From Engraulis encrasicolus (taxonomy: Eukaryota > Chordata > Actinopteri > Clupeiformes > Engraulidae): DNA of 64,000 nt. This document shows positions 1 to 13,246 of the stretch, one piece after another (position 1 is the stretch's first letter; the number at the start of each line of letters is the position of its first letter). The notes under the pieces are model-generated. The model worked only from the letters and a program-made list of their open reading frames with translations. It ran no database searches and had not been told where the DNA came from. The stretch lies in assembly GCF_034702125.1 (NCBI RefSeq), contig NC_085858.1:285001-349000 (forward strand), in the 5' to 3' direction. Both the position numbers and the translations under genes were made by a program.

Positions 1-419
1 TATATATATATTTTTTAAATTTCACACACACTCTTTCCCATCATACTGGTAGTTGAAATGTGCATAGTTGCAGGTATTGTGCTGCATATGAGCGTGAGCT
101 GTTTTATTGGCCTGGGCACACTCATATTCCTGTGACTCACTAAATTTCATGTTCAAGTCTTGTTACGCTATAATATCCATTAATGGTATATGTGGGCCAA
201 GTGTAATTCACATTTGAGATAATCTTGAATAAAATGACTACGCAGGCCAGATTTGGCCCCCGGGCCTGAGTTTGACATCCCTGGCTCAGAGAGTACACCT
301 CCGCTCTCTGGACAGGAACACACATGCACCGCAAACTAACAAACCAACGAATACAATACACCCGGACGATCACATAACCTCCTTGGCAGGGGTAATAATA
401 ATAAAAAAAAAGCCATCAT

Positions 420-670
420 ATAGTAGCCAGGCTGTGCCCTCCTAGTGACACTTTCAGCATTACAACTAGTCAGGTCAAGAGCAATGCAAGTACTTTCTGA
501 GTTCTCGAAAATACGGGAACTCCTCCCACTTTGTGGGTAAGCAAACAACCATAAGCAAACCAAGGGAGGCGGGTCAACCATGCCGTTTGGGAAATGTTAA
601 TTGTCATGCTCTTGGTCAGACCAAGTCTTGAAGAGATTTGAACGTCGATGATAATCAGGCTAATCATGTA
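420..670 (-). repeat. Dispersed repeat, uninterrupted copy
   Basis: Read on the - strand this stretch matches 18990-19009 continued at 21030-21260: the same run through 'gacttggtctgac', 'aaatgttaat', the aggcctccc-like block and 'gacctgac'. Here the sequence is continuous across the octamer TGATTATC (bases 650-657 on the other strand). In the second copy a 2-kb element sits at that octamer, so this copy is the empty site. The family itself is not recognised. Confidence 0.7.
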
Positions 671-799
671 GCACATTTATCACAACTATACAGTTGACAA
701 AGTGATTTAGCCTAAAGATATCACTGCTAATGCTAATACTAGTACAAAACATATATTCACACATACCGGTACACACATCTTGAATGCAATGTGCCAAGT

Positions 800-866
800 T
801 CCGGGTCGGGAGTCGAACCGGCAACCTTTGGGCTACAAGTCTGATACCCTAAACGCTTACCATAAA
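800..866 (-). repeat. tRNA-derived SINE fragment
   Basis: On the - strand it contains the B-box-like sequence GGTTCGACTCC followed by the same flanking bases as the longer SINE at 18579-18914. Only the tRNA-like head is preserved, so this is a truncated relic and not a tRNA gene. Confidence 0.65.
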
Positions 867-2199
867 CAGAGAATCCGTTAGCTATGAGAATGAGCACTGG
901 CTGGTGGTACTGCAGTAGTTGGCTATCACAAGTGAAAGATGAATGGGTGTCTGTCAATGGAGTTTCCTACAACCATAAGTTTGATCTTGTATAATTTTTT
1001 GCCCAGAAATATTAATATTTAGTTTGAAGCTAAGAACTAATAAGAACATAATAAGCATTGTTTAGATTTTTTTTGCGCCACTAGATCATTATATACTGGG
1101 TCAGCAAGGTCAATTTATGAAGCCAAATCCATAAACATTAGCAAAAATCGTCTGCCCTGCTGGAAAAACTAGACGCCAGAAAAAACTGATAATGCAGCCT
1201 CTTATATAGCAGGCATAGTTCTCACCAGGAATATTGTATTTCCGAGATTTGTGACTGGAAATGGCAGTAGAATGTTTTTTTGCCTTTAGCCCTATGGACT
1301 TTTTCCAATCCATTCCTTTTCCACTCGGACAACTCTGTTTCCACTTGCCCGCATTCGCCAACTAGTGGAAGCTAGGTGGAACTGTGGCTACAATAGGCAC
1401 CAATGGGAGATCTCTGGCATGAATGACCCTGATGCATAGGGAAAGGATATGGAGGGTGACTTATTGAGAGCGTTCCAATATGTGACCTTGCGCCCTCCAC
1501 TTGTGCTTGGCCTCGTACCAGGAAGTAATACGTCGTGATGACATCACTGACCACAGCATTATATTTCAATATCTTGCACAAGCACAATTCTAATGTCATT
1601 TTCCCATTTGCAAACTGGATGGTGAATGAAGGATAGTCCCCCAAAAATTATTGTGGCTAGGCTGACAGCGAAGAAACTTAATTGTTTTCTCCACGGAGAT
1701 GGGGCATCAGCAAAACGTGATGCCACAAGCACAAGTGGAGGACGCAAGGTAGCATATTGGAATGCACCCATTGTAGTAGTCAGATTTCAGGAGGGGTCAG
1801 GGACTTGCCTTCTTTTGAGATGGCAGGGTCTCTGATGGGCAGCTGCATGAATATGGGCTCTGGGGATTTCCTTGGCTTCCTCTTCTTTTGAGACAGGCAC
1901 ATCTCAGGCCGGCTATGGGGTCCTGTCCTTCTGCGGCCGCTACTCTTACTGCCTGAGAAAGCAATACAATGGGTTATTTCCATTATCCTACACTAGCTTC
2001 TGTCCTCCCTTGTGCTTGTCAGCAGCATCTCTCCACAATGTAGATATGTGTGTATTGGATCCCTTGCTGATTTTGTAGGTTTGTCCACTAATAAAGACAT
2101 GATCAGTCTATAATTTTAATAGAAGGTGTGTTCTAACATGAATAGGCAGAATATCAAAAAGAGAATCCGGAAAATAACTATAAAGAACATATTTGAATT

Positions 2200-2290
2200 G
2201 GTTTGTATTTCACTGAGGGAAATAAGTATTTAATCCCCTGCCCACGATTAAGAGTACTGGTTCCACAGACTAGGCACTTCCAATCAACTT
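2200..2290 (+). mobile_element. Tc1/mariner terminal-repeat fragment
   Basis: The stretch 'cactgagggaaataag' followed by 'tatttaatcccctgc' resembles the outer terminal repeat of common fish Tc1-like elements. Only one end is visible. It abuts the truncated MITE that begins near 2290. Confidence 0.5.
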
Positions 2291-2580
2291 GCAATGCAAG
2301 GGGAGCAAACAAAACATCAACAATATTATTTACAGACTACTTTAAAATTAATGTAACATTCAACAGAGTGCAAAACAGCTATTTAATACCGTCCTGTGAT
2401 CACTTGTGGCTTGATGCTAATGCTCCCATTTACTTCCAGTGATTATACTAAGCTATGCTATGCTCTGATACCAATAACTCTGTGTACTGAAAACACTGAG
2501 AAGAAAATAATTACACAAATTCATGAATAATGCTTGGAAAATACAGCAAATGTGTGAAAAAGGGTGGACTGTTCCTTTAA
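2290..2580 (-). mobile_element. TTAA-type MITE, truncated, inverted partner
   Basis: This is an inverted, diverged copy of the element at 2734-3167. It ends in GGTGGACTGTTCCTTTAA at 2563-2580. The distal end is missing where the Tc1 fragment begins. Together the two copies form a large inverted repeat with about 150 bp of unrelated sequence between them. Confidence 0.7.
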
Positions 2581-2733
2581 AAAATGGCACGGTTCCCTGT
2601 GATGACAGCAACCCTCGTTGACAAGCTGGCCAAGATGGCAAGATTCTGTGACGTAACACGTTAATACACGCAGGGGGTGGTCCAAGAATATGGTTAAACC
2701 AGAGAGACTGGAAAATACTCCAAGAATCTCTGG

Positions 2734-3167
2734 TTAAAGGAACAGACCACCCTTTTTTGATTTTCACATATTTGCAGTATTTCCCAGCATTGTTCATGAA
2801 TGTGCATATCATTTTCTTCTCTGTGTTTTCAGTACTTAGATTTATTGGATCAGAATTATTAGCATAGCTTAGCATAATCACTGAAAGTAACTGGTATCTT
2901 TAGCATCAAGCCACAAGTGATCACTGGACCGAATTAAATTGCTGTTTTACACTCTGGTGAATGTTACATTCATTTTAAAGTGGTTTAGAAGTACATTTGA
3001 TGGCGTTTTATTTTGTACCATAGACTTGCATTACTATGCCTAATTTGAGTATACTGTCAAACGGGGCAATGCAAACACATAGACGAAAATTATATGCACG
3101 TTCATGAATAATGCTTGGAGATACTGCAATTATGTGAACATCAAAAAAGGGTGGTCTGTTCCTTTAA
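2734..3167 (+). mobile_element. TTAA-type MITE, complete
   Basis: The 434-bp element starts TTAAAGGAACAGACCACCC and ends with the inverse, GGGTGGTCTGTTCCTTTAA. The terminal TTAA at both ends is what piggyBac-like or Kolobok-like insertion leaves. It has no coding capacity. A related end is seen near 17124 in wapl intron 4. Confidence 0.75.
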
Positions 3168-3446
3168 GCTACGCAGTTAACCTACAGGAAACCTGCTAAT
3201 ATCCAGGTGACAGGTGTCATTATAAAAGGAGGACTCCTGACTCTTGTATTAGATGATTTACCAATACCTCAAGGTTAACCTGACCTGGTTTACTACTGAG
3301 CCAGGTTCTTGGAATACTCCCCTGGTCATATTTAGGGACAATATTGTCCATGGAAACCAGATTCGAATCCGTCTCGGGTCGTTTCCCAGCCCTTCCCCAA
3401 TTCTTTACTCCCCAACTACTTTTCTGTCTCTCTTCATTGTCCTGCT

Positions 3447-3447
<1 letters not shown>

Positions 3448-3507
<60 letters not shown>
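3448..3507. repeat. (TAA)n microsatellite
   Basis: About 19 uninterrupted TAA/AAT units followed by three CAA units. Confidence 0.95.
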
Positions 3508-3510
<3 letters not shown>

Positions 3511-3925
3511 CAACAATGCTTACTTGCTGGCTCTGGTGGAGGGTAAGGCAGCCTCTGCTTTCGGCAGGAAGCGTACAGGTCAGTCAGTGTGGATGACTTG
3601 ATCAGGTAAGGCAGGTGCATCTCCCATTGGCTGCCCAAGCATTCCAGAACGGCGTCTGCACAAGGACAAGAGAATAGAATATTGAATCTTTCATTGTAAC
3701 AACCATTCTAGAACAGTGTCGGCACAATGGACAAGAGAATAGAATACACAATGGGTGTGAAGTAAAGACCAACATGGTCACAATGTGGACCCTCTGCATC
3801 CGTCAAGTCTGTCTCTGTGTAGCACCACGGCCTATATGCACAGGATCTTTGTGCATTGTAGCACACCTCAAAACATTTCTAGTGATGTGTCAAACCTACA
3901 CTAACAGTCGCGGACAAAAGGGGCT

Positions 3926-4310
3926 GTGATTGTTCTCTCTCGCTCCCTCCGATTCTCTTCCTCCATTCTCCTCTCAGTCCCCTCTGCCTGTCTCAGTACC
4001 ATGGGGAATAAGCTTAGAGCTTTCAGTTGCTCTGCTCCTCAGCTCTGGAATTTACTTCCCCCTGACATCCGCAATATTGACTCATCATTACCCCAGTTTA
4101 AATCCATATTAAAAACTAATCTTTTCAGTTAGCCTATTCGTTATGACTTTTAAACTCAGTTTTGTTTTTATTTTTTGTTTACAATATCTTTATGTGTCGT
4201 GTTTTATTATTGCTTCTCTCTGTGCAGTGTCCTTCAGAATTTTGAAGGGCGCTTTCAAATAAAATGTATTATTAGTATTATTATTATTAATATAATTATA
4301 ATTAACAATT
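3926..4310 (+). pseudogene. LINE ORF2 C-terminal fragment with 3' tail
   Basis: A 68-codon frame ends in a segment with the pattern RAFSCSAPQLWNLLP and then FKSILKTNLF. This is typical of the C-terminus of fish LINE reverse transcriptases of the L2/CR1/Rex1 type. It is followed by a tail with 'gggcgctttcaaataaaatg' and then (ATT)n, the usual 3' end of such LINEs. The element is 5'-truncated and dead. The exact clade cannot be fixed by eye. Confidence 0.75.
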
Positions 4311-4735
4311 ACCTCTCGTAGTTCAGTGGCGGCTGTTTGTGAGAACAAAATACAGGTCAATAATATTCTGTTTAATATGATGCCAAAGGTTCGTCTTCCG
4401 AGTTTTGTAAAGAACTAAAGCAGCAATGACTGACTTGACAAGCAACAAACAATGCAGAAGTTCTACACTTGCGGCACACAGTTGCTCAACTTTATGACTC
4501 CAAACCAACTCCAATCTGGGCACTTGTCTGCATTTTCTGCAAGCAAAAACGGAGTTGGTAGGCATCGTCTAAACACAATGCCAATAGTGGTAGTAGTGCT
4601 TGCAGTTTGACCAGTGAACACACACTCGTGACCCTGTGCTAGACCCTGTGCGCAGAACAAAAAATGGCAAACTTGTTGACAACAAGATTTCTGTAACAAT
4701 TTATGCGAGTTGTCACAGAACTATAAACAGGGCAG

Positions 4736-4874
<139 letters not shown>

Positions 4875-5039
4875 TGCATGCGTGTGTACGTGCAAGCTAT
4901 TGGTGGAGATGGTGGTGGTGGGGGGGCGGTGGTGAACCATATCTTACCTGGTTGAGGTTGGCCCACAATCTGGCGTGACACCAAGTAGAAAGTGTCCTCA
5001 GGCTTGAGGGCAGAGGGTGACGACGGAGGGCTGGAACTT

Positions 5040-5074
5040 CACACACACACAGACACACAGGCACACACACACAC

Positions 5075-5116
<42 letters not shown>

Positions 5117-5166
5117 ACGCACACGCACACGCACACGCACACACACACACACACACGTGCGCGCGC
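5040..5166. repeat. Interrupted (CA)n with CACACG variants
   Basis: Alternating CA with regularly spaced CG steps (repeated ACGCAC) ends in gtgcgcgcgcg. The tract is alternating purine-pyrimidine throughout. Confidence 0.95.
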
Positions 5167-6117
5167 GGCACGACACCCCCCAGTTAAGGCAACATAATTG
5201 GACATAAAATGTTGTGGATTTCTACAAGATTTACTGTATCTATACAACTTGTGTCCAGACATCTCCAGACATTATATGTCCACATACAAACACCCACACA
5301 CATACTGTATATACTGTACGCAGACACAGACACACACGGTGTAGCAGTCAGCAGAATGGAATACAAACACACTGCATGAACACATAAACACACAATCTTA
5401 TTTTTTTTAAACTGAAACATTTAACAGGCTACTGGGCCAGACCAGATACCAGTATCAATATGAGATACCAGAGGGCAAAATCCTGTTCTCATTTTTCTCA
5501 TACCAACACCTTCCTTATTAATATGGCAGTAGATCTTTAATGGACATTATCACCATAATTACACTGCCCCGTGAAATAAATTGCAAGGGCCAAATCAAGA
5601 AAACTGTAATTAATTTAACAATGCTGTACGTGGGGGCGTGGAGGCTCCCTCAGTGTGATCCCAGGCCATCTTGGGCCTCACAGGGATGGGCTATTGTGTG
5701 GAGAAGGGGCCCAAATGACAAGAGCATCAGAAGCCACAGGAGGCGGTCACGAGTCCCAGACTCTCCAACACTGAAAGCACGAGGCAGGCCTGGAACACTG
5801 CCACCGCAGCAGGCACGACCAAACCACACAAACAAACGCAAACAAACTCACTCACTCACTCACACCACGTCAGTTTAATCTGTCTTGTATATAGGTCAAT
5901 TTACATGCAATTAGTCTCGGGGCCTTTCTTTCTTTCTTTTTTAATGTCTCTACCCTTCTACCTTCCATCTATTTTTTTCATTATGCTTGTGTATCTCACT
6001 CATGGAGGGACTTTTTGCATGATGAAACCTTAAACATATGCTTTCATAGTATTACCTCCACCAGGGAGGTTATGTGATCGCCCGAGTTGTGAGAGAAAAA
6101 TAGAGCGAGCAAGAGTG

Positions 6118-6119
<2 letters not shown>

Positions 6120-6199
<80 letters not shown>

Positions 6200-6300
6200 G
6201 CAGAGAGAGAGGGAGAGCTAGAGAGTATATGTGTGTTTGTGTGTGCCTGTGTGTGTTTGTGTGTGTGCTTGTGCATGTGTGTGCGTGTGTGTACGTGGAT
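6120..6300. repeat. (GA)n followed by GT-rich tract
   Basis: About 35 GA units and then degenerate GA and GT runs. Confidence 0.95.
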
Positions 6301-6416
6301 GCGTACCAGGGTCGAGAGTGGGTGGGCATGGCCGCACTGACTGGTGACACGATCTGTGGCAGAGAGACTTCATGGCAGGGGCATCCGTCTTGACCATGCA
6401 CTGGAAAGTCAGCTGT

Positions 6417-6528
<112 letters not shown>

Positions 6529-7167
6529 AAGACAATACCATGAAAAACATAGTCTGGCACCGCACCCTTTGCAGCGTGGAACCAATGGCTATGGTTCAAA
6601 CTGATTATAACTCTTAACTCTATAATCCTTACAAGATAAACACAGATAGAGCTTTGTGATTGACTGCCATATTTGGTGTCCTTTTGAATTATCTACTCCT
6701 ATAGTGCAATGCTAGACCAACTCACATTTTTTCTGCTGCTAGGTGAGTTCATCTAGTTTGCAAGACTAAGATAGTGAGTGATCTGCACAGATGCGGGTGA
6801 GGGAGCTAGCGTGAGCTAGCCTGATAAATTAGACCTACTAAACCTTATTGCACAGGTCTAGTAGCGGCAGAAAATATTTTTGCCCATTGAATTGGTCTAG
6901 TACTGTACTGTTGGAGGTGAAACACAAACGGATGGCAACCCATCTCAACGCAAAATAGTTAGATAACTTTTTGAGTTATTTTATGCATGTTTATTCAGAT
7001 GTGGTCAGAGCCGGTTTTACCAGTAAGACTAGGCAGTTGTCTATAGGGCTCTACCAAATGTGCCTATTGTATGGGGCCCCATGTTGTCTATATTTTGCCT
7101 TGGGGCCCACAAATGGGTACAGCCGCTGCTGGATGTGGTGCACTTCCAGTCCCCTGCATGCCCCCAC

Positions 7168-7169
<2 letters not shown>

Positions 7170-7204
<35 letters not shown>

Positions 7205-7429
7205 GAACACATGGCTGCCAGGGAGTCTATTAATACGGGACACATTGAGGCTGTCTGCTCCCAACTGTGAAGCTGATTATCTTCAATGCTGGTGTACTGT
7301 CTGCCGGGCAGATTTGAACACAGTCCCGCTGCATTCTAAAAGATGCACTTGTCACTGGGACGACTGGCCAAGCTTACATGCCAGCCAGGCCCCCGCCGTT
7401 GGTTGGCAGTCAGTCTGATGGTTCCAGTG

Positions 7430-7465
<36 letters not shown>

Positions 7466-7470
7466 CTCGC
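7170..7470. repeat. Short (AC)n and (CT)n tracts
   Basis: (AC)n at 7171-7203 and (CT)n with CG interruptions at 7436-7470. The 230 bp between them are unremarkable. Confidence 0.85.
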
Positions 7471-7844
7471 TCTCTGTGAGTTTGTCTTGATACATGTGCC
7501 AGTTGTATGCCATCCGGTTGGCATGGGGTTGGCACTGCCTCAGGCCTCCACACCACACCACACTACACCCCCCCCCCTCCCCTCAAACAGCAGGGCTTAA
7601 CATTGGCACCAGACCCGCCGACCGGCCAAATGTGGGTAAAACTTGCCTGTGGTGAGTAATAATTTCGGTGTCACTAGCCATATTGCAGGTAGCTTATAGG
7701 GTATATGCCATGACAGAGGGGCCTATTGTTGTTTTCCCCTAGCAAACCAATAGTTGAAGTACTGAAGTTGAAGAAAAAGCTCAGGTTCTACAGTTACTCA
7801 CTACAGTATACTCACTATTTTTCAGGAAGTAATTATAAAAGGCC

Positions 7845-7972
7845 AGGGGTGTGTTTCTCAAAAGCATAGTTGCTAGCAGCTAGCAACTTGGGTAGTTGCC
7901 AATGGGAAATTGCATTGCAAACAACAAAGTAGCTAATGAAGTTAGCAACTATGGTTTCGAGAAATGCACCCC
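7845..7972. mobile_element. Short MITE with terminal inverted repeats
   Basis: The left end GGGGTGTGTTTCTC is inverted at the right end as GAGAAATGCACCCC. The inner sequence AGTTGCTAGC is also mirrored (GTTAGCAACTA). The element is about 128 bp and non-coding. I did not find a convincing target-site duplication. Confidence 0.6.
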
Positions 7973-9047
7973 AGATCTTCTTGCGTCAGTCATTTATCTT
8001 CTGAGCTTAAACATACAGGTAAAGAGGAAAACAAACAAACCCAACTGTGGCTATAGTAGAAAGTCTGAATGGTTTGTGCGATTTTGAAAACAGCTAGGCA
8101 CAGTGGCCAGTGAGCATATAACTTCATGTCAAGCCCTGTTCAACAAGCGTGTCCAGTCTCGGAGTGGCTTTGGACCAATGCTGTGTGTGGAGCTCCTCGT
8201 CCTCGGTTCCAGCATGCTCATGGGCAGCCGGCCGTCAGAAGAGAAACTGTGGCGATGCGATGGGCAACCTCCCTCCGTGATGCAGCAGGGAGCAGAGCCA
8301 AGTGCAAGGCCACTGCTGCTTGATGGATGTCACGGGATTAGCCAAGGCAAGAGGGGCGAAGGCACGGATAGATTACTGCACATGGCCTACTGGGCCCAAG
8401 CCCAGGGCCCCAGGCCCCAGGGCCCCAAGAGTCAAGGCCCCAAGCCTCTCTACATTTCTTTTTTTCTTTTTTGGGGTCTTCAACATCTGGCCTGAAACCC
8501 TGAATCTTTTCATAGACTAGCAAGACCCATGGAGGGGGGTCTTACTTGTTGTCTGGCCAAGAGGCCTATGGAGTCATAATCCGTCCCTGTCCCACCACAT
8601 CATCAAAGGAGAAAAAATGATAATAATAAAAGACAAAAGATGGCCTAAGTTTTTTTTTAAAAAGTGGATGGCTTGACGGTGGAAACTCTGGCATAATGTT
8701 TTTGTCTTGCACATGCTTGTGAGGCTTGCAAGGTGAATGCAGTGTTTGCCAGATGGAAAAGGCTGAATTATCGCACCAAAACCTCAAAATTATTTTTTGG
8801 GGGCTTTTGGGGTTTTTGGGGGGCTTTTTGGGTGGAAATTAGGCTATCGTAAAAAGACCCAAATTGTTTTAAGGCATCTAAATGAACTGAACGACAACGT
8901 ACTGAATTATCGTACATCATGTTCTTCTGATCGTACAGAGGACAAAATGGACAAAATGATGGTACAAATACGATAATTATCATACATCTGGCAACACTGG
9001 GTGGATGTTTCACTTAATTTAAAGACCCAAGTGGTTTATAAATGTTG

Positions 9048-9224
9048 TGAAATAAATGATGGAAGTCCGCAACACTGTTAATGCTCCCAGTGATTTATTT
9101 GCACGACGTTTCGGACCTTCGTCCTTTCTCATGTGCAACTTGAGAAAGGACGAAGGTCCGAAACGTCGTGCAAATAAATCACTGGGAGCATTAACAGTGT
9201 TGCGGACTTCCATCATTTATTTCA
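9048..9224. repeat. Perfect 84-bp foldback with hammerhead-like core
   Basis: Bases 9048-9131 are the exact reverse complement of 9141-9224, around a 9-nt loop. Each arm carries TGAGAA, then a GGAC/GTCC stem with GAAG loop, then GAAAC and GTCGTGC followed by AAATAAA. This matches the layout of the other foldback family members at 25937, 47483, 54140 and 58544. Downstream, 'agcacctgtaccactgatgtg' resembles the flank of the copy at 25937. Confidence 0.85.
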
Positions 9225-9993
9225 GTTACTCTATTTTGTCCAGCACCTGTACCACTGATGTGCGCGCATTCTCCACCTTTATAAATGTTGTGGCCATGAC
9301 GGATTGATGTACAAATGCCCCTTGCAATTGTTTTCATTATAGGTTGCACATTACCATTTGACCCCTCGATGACAGACACAAAGCCAAGGCATATTAAATC
9401 AACTTTTGCATGTGTAGAATATTACTGCACTTACTGCACTGGGCATTACTGCACTTACTATATTATCTGTATATTATCTGGGAACAAAACAGTAATTAAG
9501 TCATGTAGACACTGCAGTGAGGTATTTTGAATGACAGCCATTTGCTTTAGGCTATGTTGGCTGGTTGGATCATAGGCCTACTGCCTGGATCAAAGGCTGC
9601 CCTAGCGAAGTGATGATGCCTAGAAAGATGGTATTCAGAGTACATTTCAATGAAATATAAATTCTAAAATTCACTCATGTTGGATTTCAAGTAAGCTAGG
9701 CCTAAGTGAGTGTTCCCAAAATAGGCCTACACTCATTTTGACTTCCATGCATGAAATGCCCCAATGATGACCTCAACGGCCTCGACACTAATGTTGTCAC
9801 CACTACTCACCCGTTCTTATACTCCGGAGGGTACCGTTCATTCCCACACGCGCCGACCGCTGCACCTGTGCTTGACCGAGCAAGTCGCTGGCCTCGGCCG
9901 CCACACTGCAGGCATGCGATAGCTGGAAGCGGTTCGTATGCCCCACCTGCTTGCGCTTACGGGCACAAGGGGAGACCGGGGGCAGCTGCATTG

Positions 9994-10132
<139 letters not shown>

Positions 10133-11399
10133 ATTGTTAACAGTCCTAGCCTATTAAACTTAAAATGAGCGCAATAAGCTTGCCTTACTTTGCATCCAGT
10201 CATCACACAATCAGGCAAGCGTTTGGTTGACAGAGCCAACGGCGACCTGAAAACGAAACAGGGAGATAAGTCTAGAAAGAACTCAATTATTCATGAACAC
10301 ATTGGTGTCAAGGATACGCACACTCCCGTTGAAGCAAGCCATTCTCCATATTTGCGCGAAGACATAACGTGTCTTTTAGATCAGGGTCGCCCCTAATCAT
10401 TCATCATTTAGGTTAGAACTTGCGACCCAATCAACCTGGATGAAATTTGTGTCACGGAATGTTGGGGTTTTTCGAACCTTTGGTTTTGTTGCGCAAACAG
10501 AATTCTGTGGAACTCGTTTGATGACCGGTCACCGGAATTAAAATCGTTTTTCAAATGATCAAACAAAAATGTAGGCCTATTTCTATAGCACAATATCACA
10601 ACTAGGCCTACAGTCAAAGTGATGCGAAACAAACAAGCGCATCACATTCATTCTCATACAACAGCTCTGGCAACAGGCTGGCAGCGGTGTGCGCGCCCCC
10701 GCGCTCTCTCTCTCTCTCTGTTTCTCTCTCTCTCTCTCTCTGTTTCTCTCTCTCACACACACTGCACACACACACACAGTTCCAGTCTGAAGCGTTTACA
10801 CTTCACCCCTGAAATAAAAAAAAGGCTTTTGCAGACATAGCCTACTACATCTTTCATTTCAAACATCCGTGAGTGAGTGACACATCAGACCACTTACGGT
10901 TGGAAAGGAATATTGCAGTTTAGCCTACAGTTCAGGTCGCGCTGAGATATCGTATTTTATCATATAAACCAACTGACTGATATTTATACCTATAAAAACT
11001 TTTTAATAGTAGATGAGTGGGCTGAGTACTGGTTGCACGTGATTCACAGTAAAACAATAACATTTCTCACATGAACCAGAGTAGGCCTAGGCTAGGCTAT
11101 AATAATAAAGCGGACACCTCCCCCTACCGTAGGCCTACTTGAGCCCCTCAAAAATCCAATTCAGAATTCACCAATTATTATACGTGTAAGTGGTCATGTG
11201 GGAGGATGTTTAAGTTTCACATGTGAACATTAAGAATTTCAATTGGCCGTACCGACTCGCTGTGGTTGTGACGCGCCGGCTGGTTTGGAAAGAGTGAGGG
11301 AGGGGTAGAGATCTACTTGTCTATGGGGAAACCGAATGGAGGCCATCTAGTGCTACATTATACAAGAAACAATTGAGTACGTAGCAGCGCGAAAATATT

Positions 11400-11633
11400 A
11401 AGAACTCCAACACTCCAGATTGACCTTTATACTGGGCGAGGTTCTACGGCTCAAACTTCAGAGTTAGATTGACCTTCACTCCCTCTGCTGAAAACGTTAG
11501 TTCATCCTTGTTTATATTGTGAAAGCAAGAGTTGGAACAGGGAGGCCCCGACTTGCAGTAGGGGGAGAAGCAAGCGGGCGGCTGCTTCGGTCTCCAAGTG
11601 GGAGTTAAACGGTTCGGCCTAGTCGTGCACCAA
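11400..11633 (+). other. wapl: Probable non-coding first exon of wapl (3' boundary only)
   Basis: The donor caa|GTAAGT at 11634 is strong. The preceding 200 bp are richer in G+C and CpG than their surroundings and contain no obvious repeat. The next acceptor that makes sense is 14505, where the exon with the wapl ATG begins after only 25 nt of leader, so an upstream leader exon is required. The transcription start is not visible to me, so the left boundary is a guess. RNA evidence would settle it. Confidence 0.45.
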
Positions 11634-13047
11634 GTAAGTCCACTTGTTCGGTATTTATAGCTAAATATAATGAATGGTTGATCATGCGTGATGCTAGATA
11701 GGTGTACTCCTTGATATTTGGATTGGATTTTCTAGCCATTATTTCATAAAATAATTATGCATGCCGTTGCTTCTGTTGTTTGAATCTTGGATGTTTGTCA
11801 CCAAGCTAGGTTAGCTAGAGCCACTTCACTTCTTCGACAATGCAGTCGTTAGCCCAGACACGTAGCTAATCGTGTCCCTTTTCGCTTTTTATATTGTGGG
11901 TGTAGAAGCTAGAGAGTGTTTCCGATTGGGTAGTCTTTAATTGCCGTGGTATTGTTAAGGTTATTACTCCTTAGTCGAAATTATACGGCCAGATTCTGCT
12001 CCTGTCACTTAACGTTAGCCTAGCAGTGGCTCATTTGTGAGATAAGCTGACTGTTGAAATCAGTGGTACCAAAACAACCGAGCACCTCTGTAACTGAACT
12101 ACTGGGATGTTGTTGATGGTATTGTGTCTATTTGTTTGTTTGTGTTTTCTTGGTTTGTATGATCTGCCGTGTTTGCTGACTCCTTCGCAGTGATGTAGAC
12201 CATCCTAAAATGACGAGCTAAAAGGATAAGGTCTCGAATGTTTGCTAGTTAGCTGGCTAGTTGTTACATAGATGGCTAATTTTGCATTACCCTCCAAGTT
12301 CATATTGATGGGGGTGCGTCTGCAACGTAGCTATGTTGTTATTTGTGAAGCTCAACAAATCACCATTTGTTAATATTAGAACCGTGTAGCATATTGTGGA
12401 CTGCACTAATCGAAATGTACACATTCAGAACTTGGCCAAAACGCCCCTGTGTTCAACACAGCCTTCGAGTTCCTCGAAAGTGATTGTTTTGACGTTTCAG
12501 CCTCCATCACCGCAATGCTTGTGCCGCTGAATGCAGTGACCAGTGAGGCAGCCTCTTACTAGTAGTCTGGTTGACTTTTTTTGCAGCCATGATTCAGTTT
12601 GCGGTTTGCCATGAAAGTAAGCTCACACTACAGGCATTTAAATGGCCTAAATGGCTTTTTGTAACTACTTTGATGATAGTTTGTAGTGGGTGCAGGGTAT
12701 GTTTTGGGAATTAATGATGTCATGTGTTTCTGTTTGTTTGAATTCTTAAGATCACGCCATACACTGACAGCACTTGGTAAGCAGTAAACACCTCAGTAAC
12801 AGGTGCAGATAACTTAATGCATTGTGTGTATTACAGTTTTCTGGATTGTTTACACACAATTTCTGGTACTTGATTGTTTACACACAATTTCTGGTACTAA
12901 GTCCTGTTTATTATTATTATTGCTTCTCTTGTGCAGGGCAGTAAAAATAGAAAATGGATCTCCTCCTAGGCCTTTCGAGATAGAGACACCATTCAAACAC
13001 TAAAACGAGATGAAAGATCACTAAATGAAATGGAGATCATTTGTAGT

Positions 13048-13246
13048 CAGGGCTTTTTCTGAAAGGGGAAATAGGGGCGCTCCACCCTCATACCTCCGTG
13101 GGTGCACCCTCATGCTTTTATTTTTATATATATATATTTGAGCGCCCCTAGTAAATTTCTCATTCACGGGGGGGGGAACACCCCCTTCACCCCCCGTAAC
13201 CTGCCATGATGCTCCCTCATGCCAAAAAATCCTAGAAAAAGCCCTG
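13048..13246. mobile_element. Short TIR element with 5-bp duplication
   Basis: The ends CAGGGCTTTTTCT and AGAAAAAGCCCTG are inverse. GTAGT flanks both sides (13043-13047 and 13247-13251), giving a 5-bp target duplication. It is non-coding. The superfamily is uncertain because classical hAT elements duplicate 8 bp. Confidence 0.65.

Noticed and set aside
8103..8495. 130-codon frame on the + strand
   Set aside because: No recognisable domain, rich in PRPQGPKSQG from a short tandem repeat, and no splice or start context supporting a gene.
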